From assembly GCA_900468285.1 (NCBI GenBank), contig UBTF01000006.1, positions 1 to 64,000 of the forward strand: 64,000 nt of DNA, given 5' to 3'. Below, piece after piece: positions 18,676 through 27,753 of this stretch. Made by a program: the position numbers and the translations under genes. The notes under the pieces are model-generated. The model did no database searches. It was not told the DNA's origin and saw only the letters and a program-made list of their open reading frames with translations. Every line of letters starts with the position of its first letter. The first letter of the stretch is position 1. Origin of the DNA: Hyphomicrobiales bacterium. GTDB lineage: Bacteria; Pseudomonadota; Alphaproteobacteria; Rhizobiales; Rhizobiaceae.

Positions 18676-18885
18676 TCTGGTCGCGACGGTTTCGAGCGAG
18701 CAATCGCAAGGAATAATAGGGAATACGGTGAGGGCTTTCGGGCCTGATGCCGTAGCTGCCCCCGCAACTGTGAGCGGATTGTCTAACCCTTTTGGCGCTG
18801 GTTTTTCTGGCGCCATGCCACTGCGAAGCAACATCGCGGGAAGGTCGGGTCAAGACGTCAATCCGTGAGCCAGGAGACCTGCCGT
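18676..18885 (+). ncRNA. Cobalamin (B12) riboswitch
   Basis: The conserved blocks of the cobalamin aptamer appear in order: aataatagggaatacggtgag, then gccgtagctgcccccgcaactgt, then gccactgcg, gggaaggtcg and finally the B12-box-like gagccaggagacctgcc at about 18867-18883. It lies directly upstream of a BtuFCD-like importer and points the same way. Coenzyme B12 binding normally represses the downstream genes. The 5' limit is approximate. Confidence 0.93.
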
Positions 18886-18905
18886 CATGTGTTCAATCCA
18901 ATTCA

Positions 18906-18963
18906 CGGGCGGGGATGCCCGGAACAGGAGATCATCGTGATTGCATCTTGCGCCCGCCGGCGC
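18906..18963 (+). promoter_or_regulatory. Putative expression platform of the cobalamin riboswitch
   Basis: Just after the aptamer there is a hairpin cgggc-ggggat-gcccg (18906-18921), then aggag (18926-18930), then a small GC hairpin gcgcc-cgcc-ggcgc (18950-18963) with a weak pyrimidine run after it. The segments ggcggg (18908-18913) and cccgcc (18953-18958) can also pair with each other across aggag, which would hide that ribosome binding site. This alternative pairing could be how cobalamin blocks expression, but it was worked out by eye. Confidence 0.4.
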
Positions 18964-19023
18964 TCTATTCCTTTTGCCATGTCCCGGTTTCGGATCATCC
19001 TGACGCGCGTCGTTACGGATTGA
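18937..19023 (+). CDS. Possible 28-residue leader peptide between riboswitch and importer genes
   Basis: A GTG at 18937 is preceded by aggag with 6-nt spacing and opens a frame of 28 residues, beginning MIASCARRRSIPFAMSRFR and ending at a TGA at 19021-19023. It is rich in arginine. The ribosome binding site lies in the region where the riboswitch could hide it. It may be a translated leader, or chance. No family is recognised. Confidence 0.3.
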   Translation: MIASCARRRSIPFAMSRFRIILTRVVTD

Positions 19024-19087
19024 CGTTCAAACGTGTTGAATCATGTCTGCCTGGATGCGCAGACGCTGACGATCGGGGACTATCGAA

Positions 19088-20119
19088 ATGATATTCAATT
19101 TCAAAAGAGCCGTAAGCTCTGCGATTTTTGCTGCCGCCGCTTTTGGCATCTCTGCAAGCGGCGCCTTCGCTGCTGCGACCACCTATCCCTTGACGCTCAA
19201 GAATTGCGGCAGGGACGTGACCTTCACCCACGCGCCGGAGCGCACGGTCTCCGTCGGCCAGAGCACCACGGAAATTCTCTATATGCTCGGCCTTGCCGAC
19301 AAGGTCGTCGGAACAGCGGTCTGGATCGGCCCTGTCATCAAGGGCTATGAAGAGGCCAATGCGAAGATCGACCGTCTGGCGGACAATGATCCGAGTTTCG
19401 AAAGCGTTCTCGCCAAGAAGCCGGATCTGGTGACGGCGCAATTCCAGTGGCATGTCGGCCCGGAAGGCGTGGTGGCAAAGCCCGAGCAGTTCGAGGAACT
19501 CAAGATACCCGTCTATACATCGCCTGCCGATTGCGTCGGCAAGGACAATACCGGCGGCGGTGATGGCGTGCGTCATTCCGTCTTCACCATGGATCTGATC
19601 TATCAGGAAATCACCGATCTCGCGCAGATTTTCGATGTTCAGGACCGGGGCGAAAAGCTGGTGGCCGATCTTAGGGCACGCGAAGAAACCGCACGCAAAA
19701 AGATTGCCTCCGTCGATGGCAAGCTCTCTGCCGTCTTCTGGTTCTCCAGCGCAGAGCTGGATATCGATCCCTATGTCGCAGGCAAAAATGGCGCGCCGGG
19801 CTACATCATGTCGGCGCTCGGCATCAAAAACGTCATCGACAGCGAAGAAGAGTGGCCAACTGTGGGCTGGGAAACCATCGCCAAGTCTCAGCCGTCGTTG
19901 GTGGTTGTCGGCAAGATGGACCGCAGACGCTTTCCGGCTGACGATGTTGTCGTCAAGGAGAAGTTCCTGAAGCAAGATCCGGTTACGAGCCTGATGCCTG
20001 CGGTCAGCCAAGGCCATGTCGTTGTCATGGATGCGCAGGCGATGAACCCGACAATCCGTACCATCGATGGCATAGAAGTTCTGGCCAATGCGGTCGTTCA
20101 ACTTGGCCTTGCCAGGTAA
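19088..20119 (+). CDS. Periplasmic binding protein of a cobalamin/metal-chelate type ABC importer (BtuF/FecB-like)
   Basis: A 343-residue protein with an N-terminal signal peptide (RAVSSAIFAAAAFGISASGA, then AFA-A), followed by a helical-backbone metal receptor domain: PERTVSVGQSTTEILYMLGL and KPDLVTAQFQWHVG, with a C-terminal lobe GWETIAKSQPSLVVVGKM. It is first in an operon with permease, ATPase and pseudoazurin genes, all downstream of a cobalamin riboswitch. Cobalamin or a precursor is the likely cargo by regulation. The fold family also carries iron-siderophores, haem and other chelates, so a btuF name would be a guess. Confidence 0.83.
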   Translation: MIFNFKRAVSSAIFAAAAFGISASGAFAAATTYPLTLKNCGRDVTFTHAPERTVSVGQSTTEILYMLGLADKVVGTAVWIGPVIKGYEEANAKIDRLADNDPSFESVLAKKPDLVTAQFQWHVGPEGVVAKPEQFEELKIPVYTSPADCVGKDNTGGGDGVRHSVFTMDLIYQEITDLAQIFDVQDRGEKLVADLRAREETARKKIASVDGKLSAVFWFSSAELDIDPYVAGKNGAPGYIMSALGIKNVIDSEEEWPTVGWETIAKSQPSLVVVGKMDRRRFPADDVVVKEKFLKQDPVTSLMPAVSQGHVVVMDAQAMNPTIRTIDGIEVLANAVVQLGLAR

Positions 20120-20121
20120 TC

Positions 20122-21141
20122 ATGCGCGCTTGCTTCACCATCACCCGTGCCGTCCTGCTGGCGGCCGGGTTCCTGGGCCTTGCGCTCTGGCTTGGCGCAG
20201 CCATTGGCGAGACATCCATTTCCATGGATGTCGTCGCCAGAACGGTCGCCAATCGCGTCTTTCATGCGGATTATCCGCTTGATGCCATCGATGAGGGCAT
20301 CATCTGGAACTATCGCCTCAGTCGGGCGGTGGTCGCGGCCTGTTGTGGTGCGGCACTGGCGGTATCAGGTGTCGTCCTGCAGGCGCTTTTGCGCAATCCG
20401 CTGGCCGATCCCTATATTCTCGGCATATCGGCAGGTGCATCGATGGGCGCGGTCGGCGTTGCCATCATGGGTTTCGGTGCCGGGCTTTTGACCATGCCGC
20501 TCGGCGCGTTTCTGGGCGCACTTCTGGCCTTTACCCTCGTCAGCCTTCTGGCACTGCGTGCCGGGCGCGGCAATAGCGCGATCATTCTGGCCGGTGTGGC
20601 GGGGTCGCAGCTTTTCAACGCACTCACATCCTTCATCGTGACCAAGGCCGCCAATGCCGAGCAGGCGCGCGGCATCATGTTCTGGCTGCTCGGCAATCTC
20701 TCAGGCGTTCGCTGGCCGGATGTCTGGCTGGCGCTGCCTGCAACGGTGCTCGGCCTTGCCATTTGCCTGTGGCATGCGCGTGCGCTTGATGCTTTCACCT
20801 TCGGTTCGCAATCGGCGGCCTCGCTCGGCATTCCCGTTCGCCGCGTCTATATTGTTCTGGCGGGCATATCGGCGCTGATGACGGCCATCATGGTCAGCAT
20901 TGTCGGTTCCATCGGCTTTATCGGGCTGGTCATCCCGCATGCGGCGCGCATGATCGTCGGGGTGCGGCACGGTCGGCTGTTGCCCTTTGCCGCGCTTATC
21001 GGCGCAATCTTCATGATCGGTGCCGATATTGTGTCGCGAACCATGATACCGGGGCAGGTGCTGCCTATCGGTGTCATCACGGCCCTGTTCGGTGCGCCCG
21101 CATTCGCACTCATCCTGTGCCAGCGCCGGAGCACGCCATGA
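20122..21141 (+). CDS. ABC importer permease, FecCD/BtuC family
   Basis: A 339-residue permease with about 9-10 membrane spans. FecCD-family landmarks are RLSRAVVAACCGAALAVSG, ALLRNPLADPYILGISAGAS and GSIGFIGLVIPHAARMIVG. It lies 2 bp after the binding protein gene and overlaps the ATPase gene by 4 bp (ATGA). It should form the homodimeric channel of the cobalamin-regulated importer. Confidence 0.88.
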   Translation: MRACFTITRAVLLAAGFLGLALWLGAAIGETSISMDVVARTVANRVFHADYPLDAIDEGIIWNYRLSRAVVAACCGAALAVSGVVLQALLRNPLADPYILGISAGASMGAVGVAIMGFGAGLLTMPLGAFLGALLAFTLVSLLALRAGRGNSAIILAGVAGSQLFNALTSFIVTKAANAEQARGIMFWLLGNLSGVRWPDVWLALPATVLGLAICLWHARALDAFTFGSQSAASLGIPVRRVYIVLAGISALMTAIMVSIVGSIGFIGLVIPHAARMIVGVRHGRLLPFAALIGAIFMIGADIVSRTMIPGQVLPIGVITALFGAPAFALILCQRRSTP

Positions 21142-21935
21142 TCCTTTCAGCACGAAATCTCCATTGGTCGGCGGGTGGCGTGGACATTGTCAGAAATGTC
21201 AGTCTCGATATCAGGCCCGGTGAGTTTCTCGGCATTGTCGGACCGAACGGCTCGGGTAAGACCAGCCTGATGTCGCTTCTTTGCGGGATCAGAAAACCTC
21301 GACAGGGTGAGGTTGTATTGGACGGCAAGGCAATCCAGAGCCTCAGCCGCAGAGACGTGGCCCGCTCCATCGCCTTTGTTGAGCAACAGGCCGAAACGCA
21401 GGAGCGGATCGATGCCCGTCAGGCCGTGGAGCTTGGCCGCACCCCGCATATCGGCGCACTGTCCCCCTGGTCGGCGCAGGATGATGCCATTGTGGATCAG
21501 GCATTGCGCGACGTGGATGCCGGACATCTGGCCAAACGCATGTGGCACACCCTGTCAGGCGGGGAGCGGCAACGGCTTCACATCGCCCGGGCTCTTGCGC
21601 AAAAGCCCAATATCCTGCTTCTGGACGAGCCGACCAACCATCTCGACATCGGTCACCAGATTGCCCTTTTGCATCTGGTGCGCAAACAGCGGCTGACCGT
21701 TGCCGCAGCCCTGCATGACCTCAACCATGCGGCCATGTTCTGCGATCGTGTGGCGGTGATGAAAGGCGGAGAACTCGTTGCGCTCGGCCCACCCTCCAGC
21801 ATTTTTACCGCCGGTCTGATTGGCGACGTCTTCGGCGTGGAGGTGCTTGTCGAGCGGGGGGAGGGGGACATCTGCCACATCCGCTATCAGCCTCCTCGCG
21901 ATAAAGATTTTATTCCAAGGACATCAGATGGATAG
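21138..21935 (+). CDS. ABC importer ATP-binding protein, FecE/BtuD family
   Basis: A 265-residue ATPase with Walker A GPNGSGKT (residues 35-42), signature LSGGERQRLHIARALAQ, Walker B ILLLDEPTNHLD and a D/H-loop region LHDLNHAAMFCDRV. The ATG at 21138-21140 overlaps the permease stop; a longer frame starts inside the permease gene. Its 3' end overlaps the pseudoazurin gene by 8 bp, which ties the cupredoxin to this operon. Confidence 0.88.
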   Translation: MILSARNLHWSAGGVDIVRNVSLDIRPGEFLGIVGPNGSGKTSLMSLLCGIRKPRQGEVVLDGKAIQSLSRRDVARSIAFVEQQAETQERIDARQAVELGRTPHIGALSPWSAQDDAIVDQALRDVDAGHLAKRMWHTLSGGERQRLHIARALAQKPNILLLDEPTNHLDIGHQIALLHLVRKQRLTVAAALHDLNHAAMFCDRVAVMKGGELVALGPPSSIFTAGLIGDVFGVEVLVERGEGDICHIRYQPPRDKDFIPRTSDG

Positions 21936-22374
21936 TCTCAAGACATTTTCCGCTGCCGCACTTTTCTCCTGCCTTGCCATGTCTGCGGCGCTTGCCGAAA
22001 CATTCGAGGTGAAGATGCTCAATCAGGGCGAAAAAGGTTCAATGGTCTTTGAACCGGATTTCGTGGCATTGAAGCCGGGTGACACGGTGAGGTTCATTCC
22101 CACCCACAAGAGCCACAATGTTGCGACCATCGATGGCATGGTGCCAGAGAGCGCGAGCGGCTTCAAGAGCAAGATCAATGAGGCATTCGAGATAGCCCTC
22201 GATCACCCCGGCTTTTATGGCATCAAATGCTCGCCGCATTACGGCATGGGCATGGTGATGCTGATCAAGGTCGGAGATGCGCAGCTTCCTGATAGCTACA
22301 AGGCGGTGGTGCATCCTGCCCGGGCAAAGCCGCGCTTCGATGCTCTGCTTGCCGCGGCAGAGGCAAAACCCTGA
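21928..22374 (+). CDS. Pseudoazurin (type I blue copper protein)
   Basis: A 148-residue exported cupredoxin. A 23-residue signal peptide ends MSAALA, and the mature protein starts ETFEVKML. The type I copper ligands are His63, Cys101, His104 and Met109; subtracting the signal peptide gives 40, 78, 81 and 86, exactly the known pseudoazurin ligand positions. The ATG at 21928 follows aagga and overlaps the end of the ATPase gene by 8 bp. Pseudoazurins carry electrons in the periplasm, often to copper nitrite reductase, but no such gene is here. Co-transcription with a cobalamin-controlled importer is unusual. Confidence 0.9.
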   Translation: MDSLKTFSAAALFSCLAMSAALAETFEVKMLNQGEKGSMVFEPDFVALKPGDTVRFIPTHKSHNVATIDGMVPESASGFKSKINEAFEIALDHPGFYGIKCSPHYGMGMVMLIKVGDAQLPDSYKAVVHPARAKPRFDALLAAAEAKP

Positions 22375-22555
22375 ACTGCGCCCGGCACCTCGCGCGATGA
22401 GTTGAATATTTGGGGCCGTTTATCCCTTGAATTGGAGAGACGGCCTCCCACATCTCACTCAACCCGCTGGTCCGGGCCCCTCTGGTGAAAGTCTCGGCGC
22501 TTTCACGATGTCGGACCTTTTCCGATGTCTTCGCCGAGTGTGCAGAGGTTAGCGC

Positions 22556-22867
22556 ATGTTTTCCGATATTGCCGCGTGGTTCGTCACGCTTTTTATTCTC
22601 AACCCCATTCAGGCCGAGGTGCAGGACCGGATTCAGGGTGCCAATGCATCCGCCCAATCCATCCAGCAATCGCAGCAGTGCATTTCCGCGCAGGGCCCAA
22701 AGCTCTTGCAACGCGCCGGTGAAGACACGGCCTGGGCGATCGCAACGGCGGCAGGCTACACATTTGGCTGGACGTCTCCGACGCAACTGCTTGACGCAAG
22801 CGACCCGAATTGCGCCGAACTCACCCGCCTGTTGCAGGCCGGTGAGAACGAAGAGGCAAACAGCTAA
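22556..22867 (+). CDS. Small conserved-looking protein of unknown function with N-terminal hydrophobic segment
   Basis: A 103-residue frame starting MFSDIAAWFVTLFILNPIQA. Residues ~5-18 are hydrophobic, either a membrane anchor or a signal peptide ending at IQA. The rest is hydrophilic with two cysteines (QQCISAQGP and DPNCAELT) that could form a disulfide outside the membrane. I recognise no family. It stands alone between the pseudoazurin gene and the convergent epimerase gene; the 181 bp before it show no obvious promoter. Confidence 0.6.
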   Translation: MFSDIAAWFVTLFILNPIQAEVQDRIQGANASAQSIQQSQQCISAQGPKLLQRAGEDTAWAIATAAGYTFGWTSPTQLLDASDPNCAELTRLLQAGENEEANS

Positions 22868-22896
22868 TTTGCTTTAGAGACCGGCAGGCCTGACGA

Positions 22897-23913
22897 TCAG
22901 GCCTTGCCGGACTGCCAGTTGCGGTACCATTCCACGAAGGAGGCGACGCCTTTTTCTATGGTGATGTCGGGCGCATAGCCGGTCAACGCTCGCAGCAGAT
23001 CGGGCGAGGCAAAGGTGCGCGGCACATCGCCCTGCTGCATGGGCAGCATGTTGCGAATGGCCTTCTGGCCAAGGACGTCCTCAACCGTTTCGACAAAGCG
23101 CATCAGCTCTACCGGCTGGCCGCCGCCAATATTGACGACACGGAAAGGTGCGTGTTTTGACAATGTGTCGGTCACGCCCTCTTGCGTGACGCGGTTGTCT
23201 TCCGATGGCGCAATGTGGCTCAGCCGGATGATGCCTTCCACGAGATCGTCGATATAGGTGAAGTCACGACTCATCCTGCCTTCGCCATAGATATCGATGG
23301 GCTGACCCTTCAGGATCGCATCCACGAATTTGAACAGCGCCATATCCGGGCGGCCCCATGGGCCGTAGACGGTGAAGAAGCGAAAAGCCGTGGTCGGCAC
23401 CTTGTGCAGATGAGCGTAGCTATGCGCCATCAGCTCCATCGACTTCTTGGTGGCGGCATAGATCGTCATCGGCTCATCGGCCCGGTCGCTCTCGGCGAAA
23501 GGCACTTTTTCATTGGAGCCATAAATGGAAGAGGTCGATGCCAGCAGCAGATGCTTTGGCTGGAGCGTCTTGGCCAATTCCAGAATATTCCATGAACCGA
23601 CGAGGTTCGAGTTCACGTAGTCCTTCGGGCATTCGATGCTGTAGCGGACACCGGCCTGGGCGGCGAGGTGGATGATGACCTCAGGCTCGGCGAGATCTGC
23701 GGCGCGGTTCAGCGCATCGGCATCTTCCAGCATTCCGATCTGGGCCTTGAAGCCGTTGGAGCGCGCCAGAATCGCGTGGCGTTTTTCCTTCAGGGCAACA
23801 TCGTAATATTGCGTCATTCCATCGAAGCCGACGACGAAATGGCCGTCGTCCAGCAGTCGCTTTGCCAGATGAAAGCCAATGAAGCCAGCCGTTCCGGTAA
23901 TCAGATATCGCAT
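22897..23913 (-). CDS. lspL: UDP-glucuronate 4-epimerase-like NAD-dependent epimerase
   Basis: A 338-residue extended-SDR epimerase with NAD-binding [15 protein letters not shown] at the N terminus, a Ser region STSSIYG and the catalytic Tyr152-x3-Lys156 (YAATKKS). The segment [17 protein letters not shown] is typical of UDP-glucuronate 4-epimerases, which make UDP-galacturonate for lipopolysaccharide and exopolysaccharide. It follows the UDP-glucose dehydrogenase gene on the same strand (12-bp gap), which supplies UDP-glucuronate. The name follows the rhizobial LspL; the substrate is inferred. Confidence 0.83.
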   Translation of the reverse strand: MRYLITGTAGFIGFHLAKRLLDDGHFVVGFDGMTQYYDVALKEKRHAILARSNGFKAQIGMLEDADALNRAADLAEPEVIIHLAAQAGVRYSIECPKDYVNSNLVGSWNILELAKTLQPKHLLLASTSSIYGSNEKVPFAESDRADEPMTIYAATKKSMELMAHSYAHLHKVPTTAFRFFTVYGPWGRPDMALFKFVDAILKGQPIDIYGEGRMSRDFTYIDDLVEGIIRLSHIAPSEDNRVTQEGVTDTLSKHAPFRVVNIGGGQPVELMRFVETVEDVLGQKAIRNMLPMQQGDVPRTFASPDLLRALTGYAPDITIEKGVASFVEWYRNWQSGKA

Positions 23914-23925
23914 AGTATCGCCTTG

Positions 23926-25233
23926 TTATGATGAACGGCCAATGCCGGCATAGGTGAAGCCGTGGGCGGTGACCTCTTCCGGGCGGTAGATGTTGCGCAG
24001 ATCCACGAAAACGGGCGCTGCCATGATCGATTTGAGGCGGTCGAGATCGAGCGCACGGAACTGGTTCCACTCGGTAACGATAACCACGGCATCGGCACCC
24101 TGCGCCGCCTCGTAAGGGCCCGCGGCATAGTCCATACCATCCATCAGGGGACGTGCGTTTGCCATGCCTTCAGGATCGTAACCGGTAACTTTCGCTCCGG
24201 CATCCTGCAATGTCTGAACGACGGCAATGGCCGGGCTGTCGCGCATGTCATCCGTGTTCGGCTTGAAGGTCAGGCCCAGCACGGCAATTTTCTTGCCTCT
24301 GATATCGCCACCCACGGCGGCAATCACCTTGCGGCCCATGGCGCGCTTGCGGTTGTCATTGATGGCAATGGTCGTTTCGATGAGACGCACGGGGCTGTCG
24401 TAATCCTGCGCGGTCTTGGCAAGCGCCAGCGTGTCCTTCGGGAAGCAGGAGCCGCCATAGCCGGGACCTGCGTGCAGGAACTTTGCGCCGATACGGCCAT
24501 CAAGCCCGATGCCGCGTGAGACGTCCTGAATGTCGCCGCCGACCTTTTCGCACAGATCGGCCATTTCGTTGATGAAGGTTATCTTCATGGCGAGAAAGGC
24601 GTTGGCGGCGTATTTGATCAGTTCGGATGTGCGGCGCGTGGTAAACAAGAGCGGCGACTGGTTGAGGTAAAGCGGGCGATAGACTTCGGTCATGACCGGG
24701 CGGGCACGCTCGTCCGAAAGACCGACGACGATGCGATCCGGACGCTTGAAGTCATCGATTGCAGCGCCTTCACGCAGGAATTCCGGGTTGGACACGACGG
24801 CGATATCGGCTTGCGGATTTTCCTCGCGGATGATGCGCTCCACCTCGTCACCGGTGCCGACAGGCACGGTCGACTTGGTTACGATGACGGTAAATCCGGT
24901 AACGGCTGCGGCAATTTCGCGGGCTGCAGCATAGACATAGCCCAGATCGGCATGGCCATCGCCACGGCGCGACGGCGTGCCGACAGCAATGAAGACCACA
25001 TCGGCATCGGCAACGGCGCTTTTCAGATCGGTCGTAAAGCTCAGGCGGCCAGCCTTGGCATTATTGGCAACGATGACATCCAGGCCCGGTTCGAAAATCG
25101 GGATCTGCCCATTCTTCAATGCCTCGATCTTTTCCGGCATCTTGTCGACGCAGATGACGTCGTGGCCAAAATCGGCAAAGCAGGCACCGGAAACAAGCCC
25201 GACATAACCGGAGCCAATCATTACTATACGCAT
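23926..25233 (-). CDS. ugd: UDP-glucose 6-dehydrogenase
   Basis: A 435-residue NAD-dependent enzyme that oxidises UDP-glucose to UDP-glucuronate in two steps. The N-terminal Rossmann motif is IGSGYVGLVSGACFADFGH, and the catalytic Cys263 lies in AGPGYGGSCFPKD. The later conserved LGLTFKPNTDDMRDSPA is also present. It forms a two-gene operon with the UDP-glucuronate epimerase. Upstream on the same strand is a small GC hairpin (25255-25273) in the probable leader. Confidence 0.93.
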   Translation of the reverse strand: MRIVMIGSGYVGLVSGACFADFGHDVICVDKMPEKIEALKNGQIPIFEPGLDVIVANNAKAGRLSFTTDLKSAVADADVVFIAVGTPSRRGDGHADLGYVYAAAREIAAAVTGFTVIVTKSTVPVGTGDEVERIIREENPQADIAVVSNPEFLREGAAIDDFKRPDRIVVGLSDERARPVMTEVYRPLYLNQSPLLFTTRRTSELIKYAANAFLAMKITFINEMADLCEKVGGDIQDVSRGIGLDGRIGAKFLHAGPGYGGSCFPKDTLALAKTAQDYDSPVRLIETTIAINDNRKRAMGRKVIAAVGGDIRGKKIAVLGLTFKPNTDDMRDSPAIAVVQTLQDAGAKVTGYDPEGMANARPLMDGMDYAAGPYEAAQGADAVVIVTEWNQFRALDLDRLKSIMAAPVFVDLRNIYRPEEVTAHGFTYAGIGRSS

Positions 25234-25466
25234 CGAAAAACCTTTCGGGATCAGGGCTGGAAATCGCCCAGCCGTGCTTGTGCGTCAAACAGAATTTTGA
25301 GTAGCTGTTTAACCGTCTTCACCGCCGTGGCCAAGCGTAGCGCCATACTGCAAAGGTCGATTTCCAGAATTTCTTGCCTGTCACGCCAAATTAGCGGCAC
25401 CGTCGCTCTTGCGAAGCGTTGATCAACCGTATCTCATCAGATTTCCCGTTAAGGACAAAGGCACTC

Positions 25467-26681
25467 ATGGTCGATCAATCCCGCCTTTCGGACATTTCAC
25501 TCTGGCTTTCGCAGCAGGGATACGAAGGGGTGGCGGAAGAAGCGCTGCTTTCTGGCTTTTGCGAGCGATGCAACGCCGCCGGCATCAGCATTTCCTCGGC
25601 GCTTATCCTGATGGATACGCTGCATCCCGATTTTGAAGGGCACGCTTTCCGCTGGGACAGCCATGATGTTTTCGACCCATCGACCGTCTATGACTTTACC
25701 GATGATGGAAAGGCGCGCGAGGACTGGGAAAGTTCGGTGTTTTTCCATCTCATCAAGGAAAATGCCCATGAGGCCAGACACCGGTTTCATCTGGATGACG
25801 AACTCAAGTTTCCGAAGCTTTCCGAGCTGAAAAGCGCGGGACACACCGATTATCTGGCGGCGATCCACCGCTTTACGGATCGCGGCAGCATCGGCGAAAT
25901 GAATGCGTTCTATTCGCAGTGGCTGACGCGGCATCCGGAAGGCTTTCATGATGATGAGCTGGCGGCACTGCGTATATTGCTGCCGACACTCGCGCTGGCG
26001 TTCAAGGCGGCCTGCTGCATGAGGATCATAGAAACCATCAGCGATGTCTATCTGGGCCGTGACGCTGGCCGAAAGGTCATGAGCGGCACGATCACCAGAG
26101 GAGAGGTGGAAAAGATAGAGGCTGTTCTCTGGTTTTCGGACCTGCGGGATTTTACCGGCATTTCCGACAGGGCGGAGCCTGACCAGATCATCCCCTTCCT
26201 CAACGACTATGCCGGTCTGGTCATCGATGCCATTCACGCGCATGGCGGCAGTGTCTTGAAACTGATCGGCGATGGCGTTCTGGCGATCTTTCGTGACGGT
26301 GACCAGCAATCCGACTGTGCATCGGCGCTGGCGGCCGAGATCACCATGCGAACCAACCTGACCGTGCTCAACCATCGCCGCAAAATGGAAGGTCTGCCGA
26401 CGACGGATGTTTATCTCGGCCTGCATGTGGGGGAGGTTTTCTACGGCAATATCGGCAGCCGAAATCGCCTCGATTTCACGGTCGTGGGACCGGCGGTCAA
26501 CATGGTCAGCCGCATCAGCAGCCTGTGCAGCTCGGTCGACCGGGATACCGTGATGTCGCGCGAATTTACCGCCTCCTGTCCCGAAGAGATGCGGGGCCTC
26601 ATGGTTTCAATCGGGCGCTATGCCTTGCGCGGTTTTGCCCGGGCGCACGAGCTTTTCACCATCGATCCTGAAATTTCCTGA
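25467..26681 (+). CDS. Class III adenylate/guanylate cyclase
   Basis: A 404-residue protein. The C-terminal half is a cyclase homology domain: LWFSDLRDFTGIS places metal-binding Asp225, and LIGDGVLAIF places the second acidic site at Asp269. The later segments VGEVFYGNIGSRNRLDFTVVGPAVNMVSRI are typical. Residues ~1-205 form an N-terminal domain common in rhizobial cyclases but without a named function here. No membrane span is seen. The ATG at 25467 follows aaagg; an in-frame ATG at 25419 is also possible. Rhizobial genomes carry many such cyclases. Confidence 0.85.
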   Translation: MVDQSRLSDISLWLSQQGYEGVAEEALLSGFCERCNAAGISISSALILMDTLHPDFEGHAFRWDSHDVFDPSTVYDFTDDGKAREDWESSVFFHLIKENAHEARHRFHLDDELKFPKLSELKSAGHTDYLAAIHRFTDRGSIGEMNAFYSQWLTRHPEGFHDDELAALRILLPTLALAFKAACCMRIIETISDVYLGRDAGRKVMSGTITRGEVEKIEAVLWFSDLRDFTGISDRAEPDQIIPFLNDYAGLVIDAIHAHGGSVLKLIGDGVLAIFRDGDQQSDCASALAAEITMRTNLTVLNHRRKMEGLPTTDVYLGLHVGEVFYGNIGSRNRLDFTVVGPAVNMVSRISSLCSSVDRDTVMSREFTASCPEEMRGLMVSIGRYALRGFARAHELFTIDPEIS

Positions 26682-26847
26682 CGCAACGACTGGCTTGCGA
26701 CTCGAGGGAACGATTTTTCCGCTTTCGTGCCTTGTGAATCAACGATGTCAGGCGTAGCGAGGTGAGGGGGCTATCGTCACATCACCGTCAACTTGGCATC
26801 GTTTCGCTGTCGGGCGGTTACCTTTTCTCCGGTCGGGATCGGTCGCC

Positions 26848-27735
26848 ATGCAAAGAGGTTTTCTACTGGGATTGCTTGCCTATGCCAGCTTTTCCTGGGG
26901 AGATGCCACCATCAAGTCGCTCGGCTCTCAGGTCAGCGTCTTCGAAATCGGCTTTTTCAGTATCCTGTCTTCAGCATCGCTGATCTTCTTCCTGAAACCG
27001 AAAGAGGAAAGATGGCGCCATTTCTGGCGCATGAGCCGACCCTTTGCGGTGCACGGGCGGGCAATATCGGGCCTTTTTGCAGGTATTCTCGGTATTTACG
27101 CCTTCACGAGCGTGCCGCTGGCGGAAGCCTATGCGCTTATCTTTCTCTCGCCGCTCTTCGTTACCATTCTCTCGGCGCTGGTGCTGAAGGAGGATATCGG
27201 CCTTTGGCGCTGGTCTGCCGTCATGGCGGGAATTGTCGGTGTGCTCCTGGTGGTGCGCCCCGGCTTCAAGACGCTGGAGCTTGGCCATATCGCAGCTCTG
27301 TGCGTGGCCTTTCTGGCCGGGCTTACCATCGTCCTGTTGCGCTCGCTTGCCGGGCGGGAAAAACGCACGTCAATCATGGGTGTGCTGATCATCTACGGCC
27401 TCACATTCAACGGTGTCTTGATGATACCGGAGTTTCAGGTGCCGACGCTTCAGCAGATTGCAGCCTTCATCATCATCGGCCTGTGCACCGCGGTTGGCCA
27501 GATGACGTTGCTGACGGCAACGAAGATTGCACCCGCAAGCCAGATTGCTCCATCGCATTATTCCCAGATCCTGTGGGCGGTGGCGATTGGTGCGTTCTTC
27601 TTCGCAGAGTACCCGGATACGCTGGCGATCTGCGGACTTGTGGTCATCGCCTCGGCTGGCCTTTTGACGATGATGCGCGAGAGAATTCGCCTTGGGGTCG
27701 TCCGCTGGAACCCGTTTTTCCGCAACCGCCTGTAA
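26848..27735 (+). CDS. EamA-family (DMT superfamily) membrane transporter
   Basis: A 295-residue protein with about ten hydrophobic spans and two EamA repeats. The first begins GLLAYASFSWGDATIKSLG and the second lies around HIAALCVAFLAGLTIVLLR. The membrane-facing motif PLAEAYALIFLSPLFVTILSALVL is typical of drug/metabolite exporters. The substrate is unknown. It ends 18 bp before the convergent LysR gene. Confidence 0.85.
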   Translation: MQRGFLLGLLAYASFSWGDATIKSLGSQVSVFEIGFFSILSSASLIFFLKPKEERWRHFWRMSRPFAVHGRAISGLFAGILGIYAFTSVPLAEAYALIFLSPLFVTILSALVLKEDIGLWRWSAVMAGIVGVLLVVRPGFKTLELGHIAALCVAFLAGLTIVLLRSLAGREKRTSIMGVLIIYGLTFNGVLMIPEFQVPTLQQIAAFIIIGLCTAVGQMTLLTATKIAPASQIAPSHYSQILWAVAIGAFFFAEYPDTLAICGLVVIASAGLLTMMRERIRLGVVRWNPFFRNRL

Positions 27736-27753
27736 ACGCTCGCCTCAGCCCGC

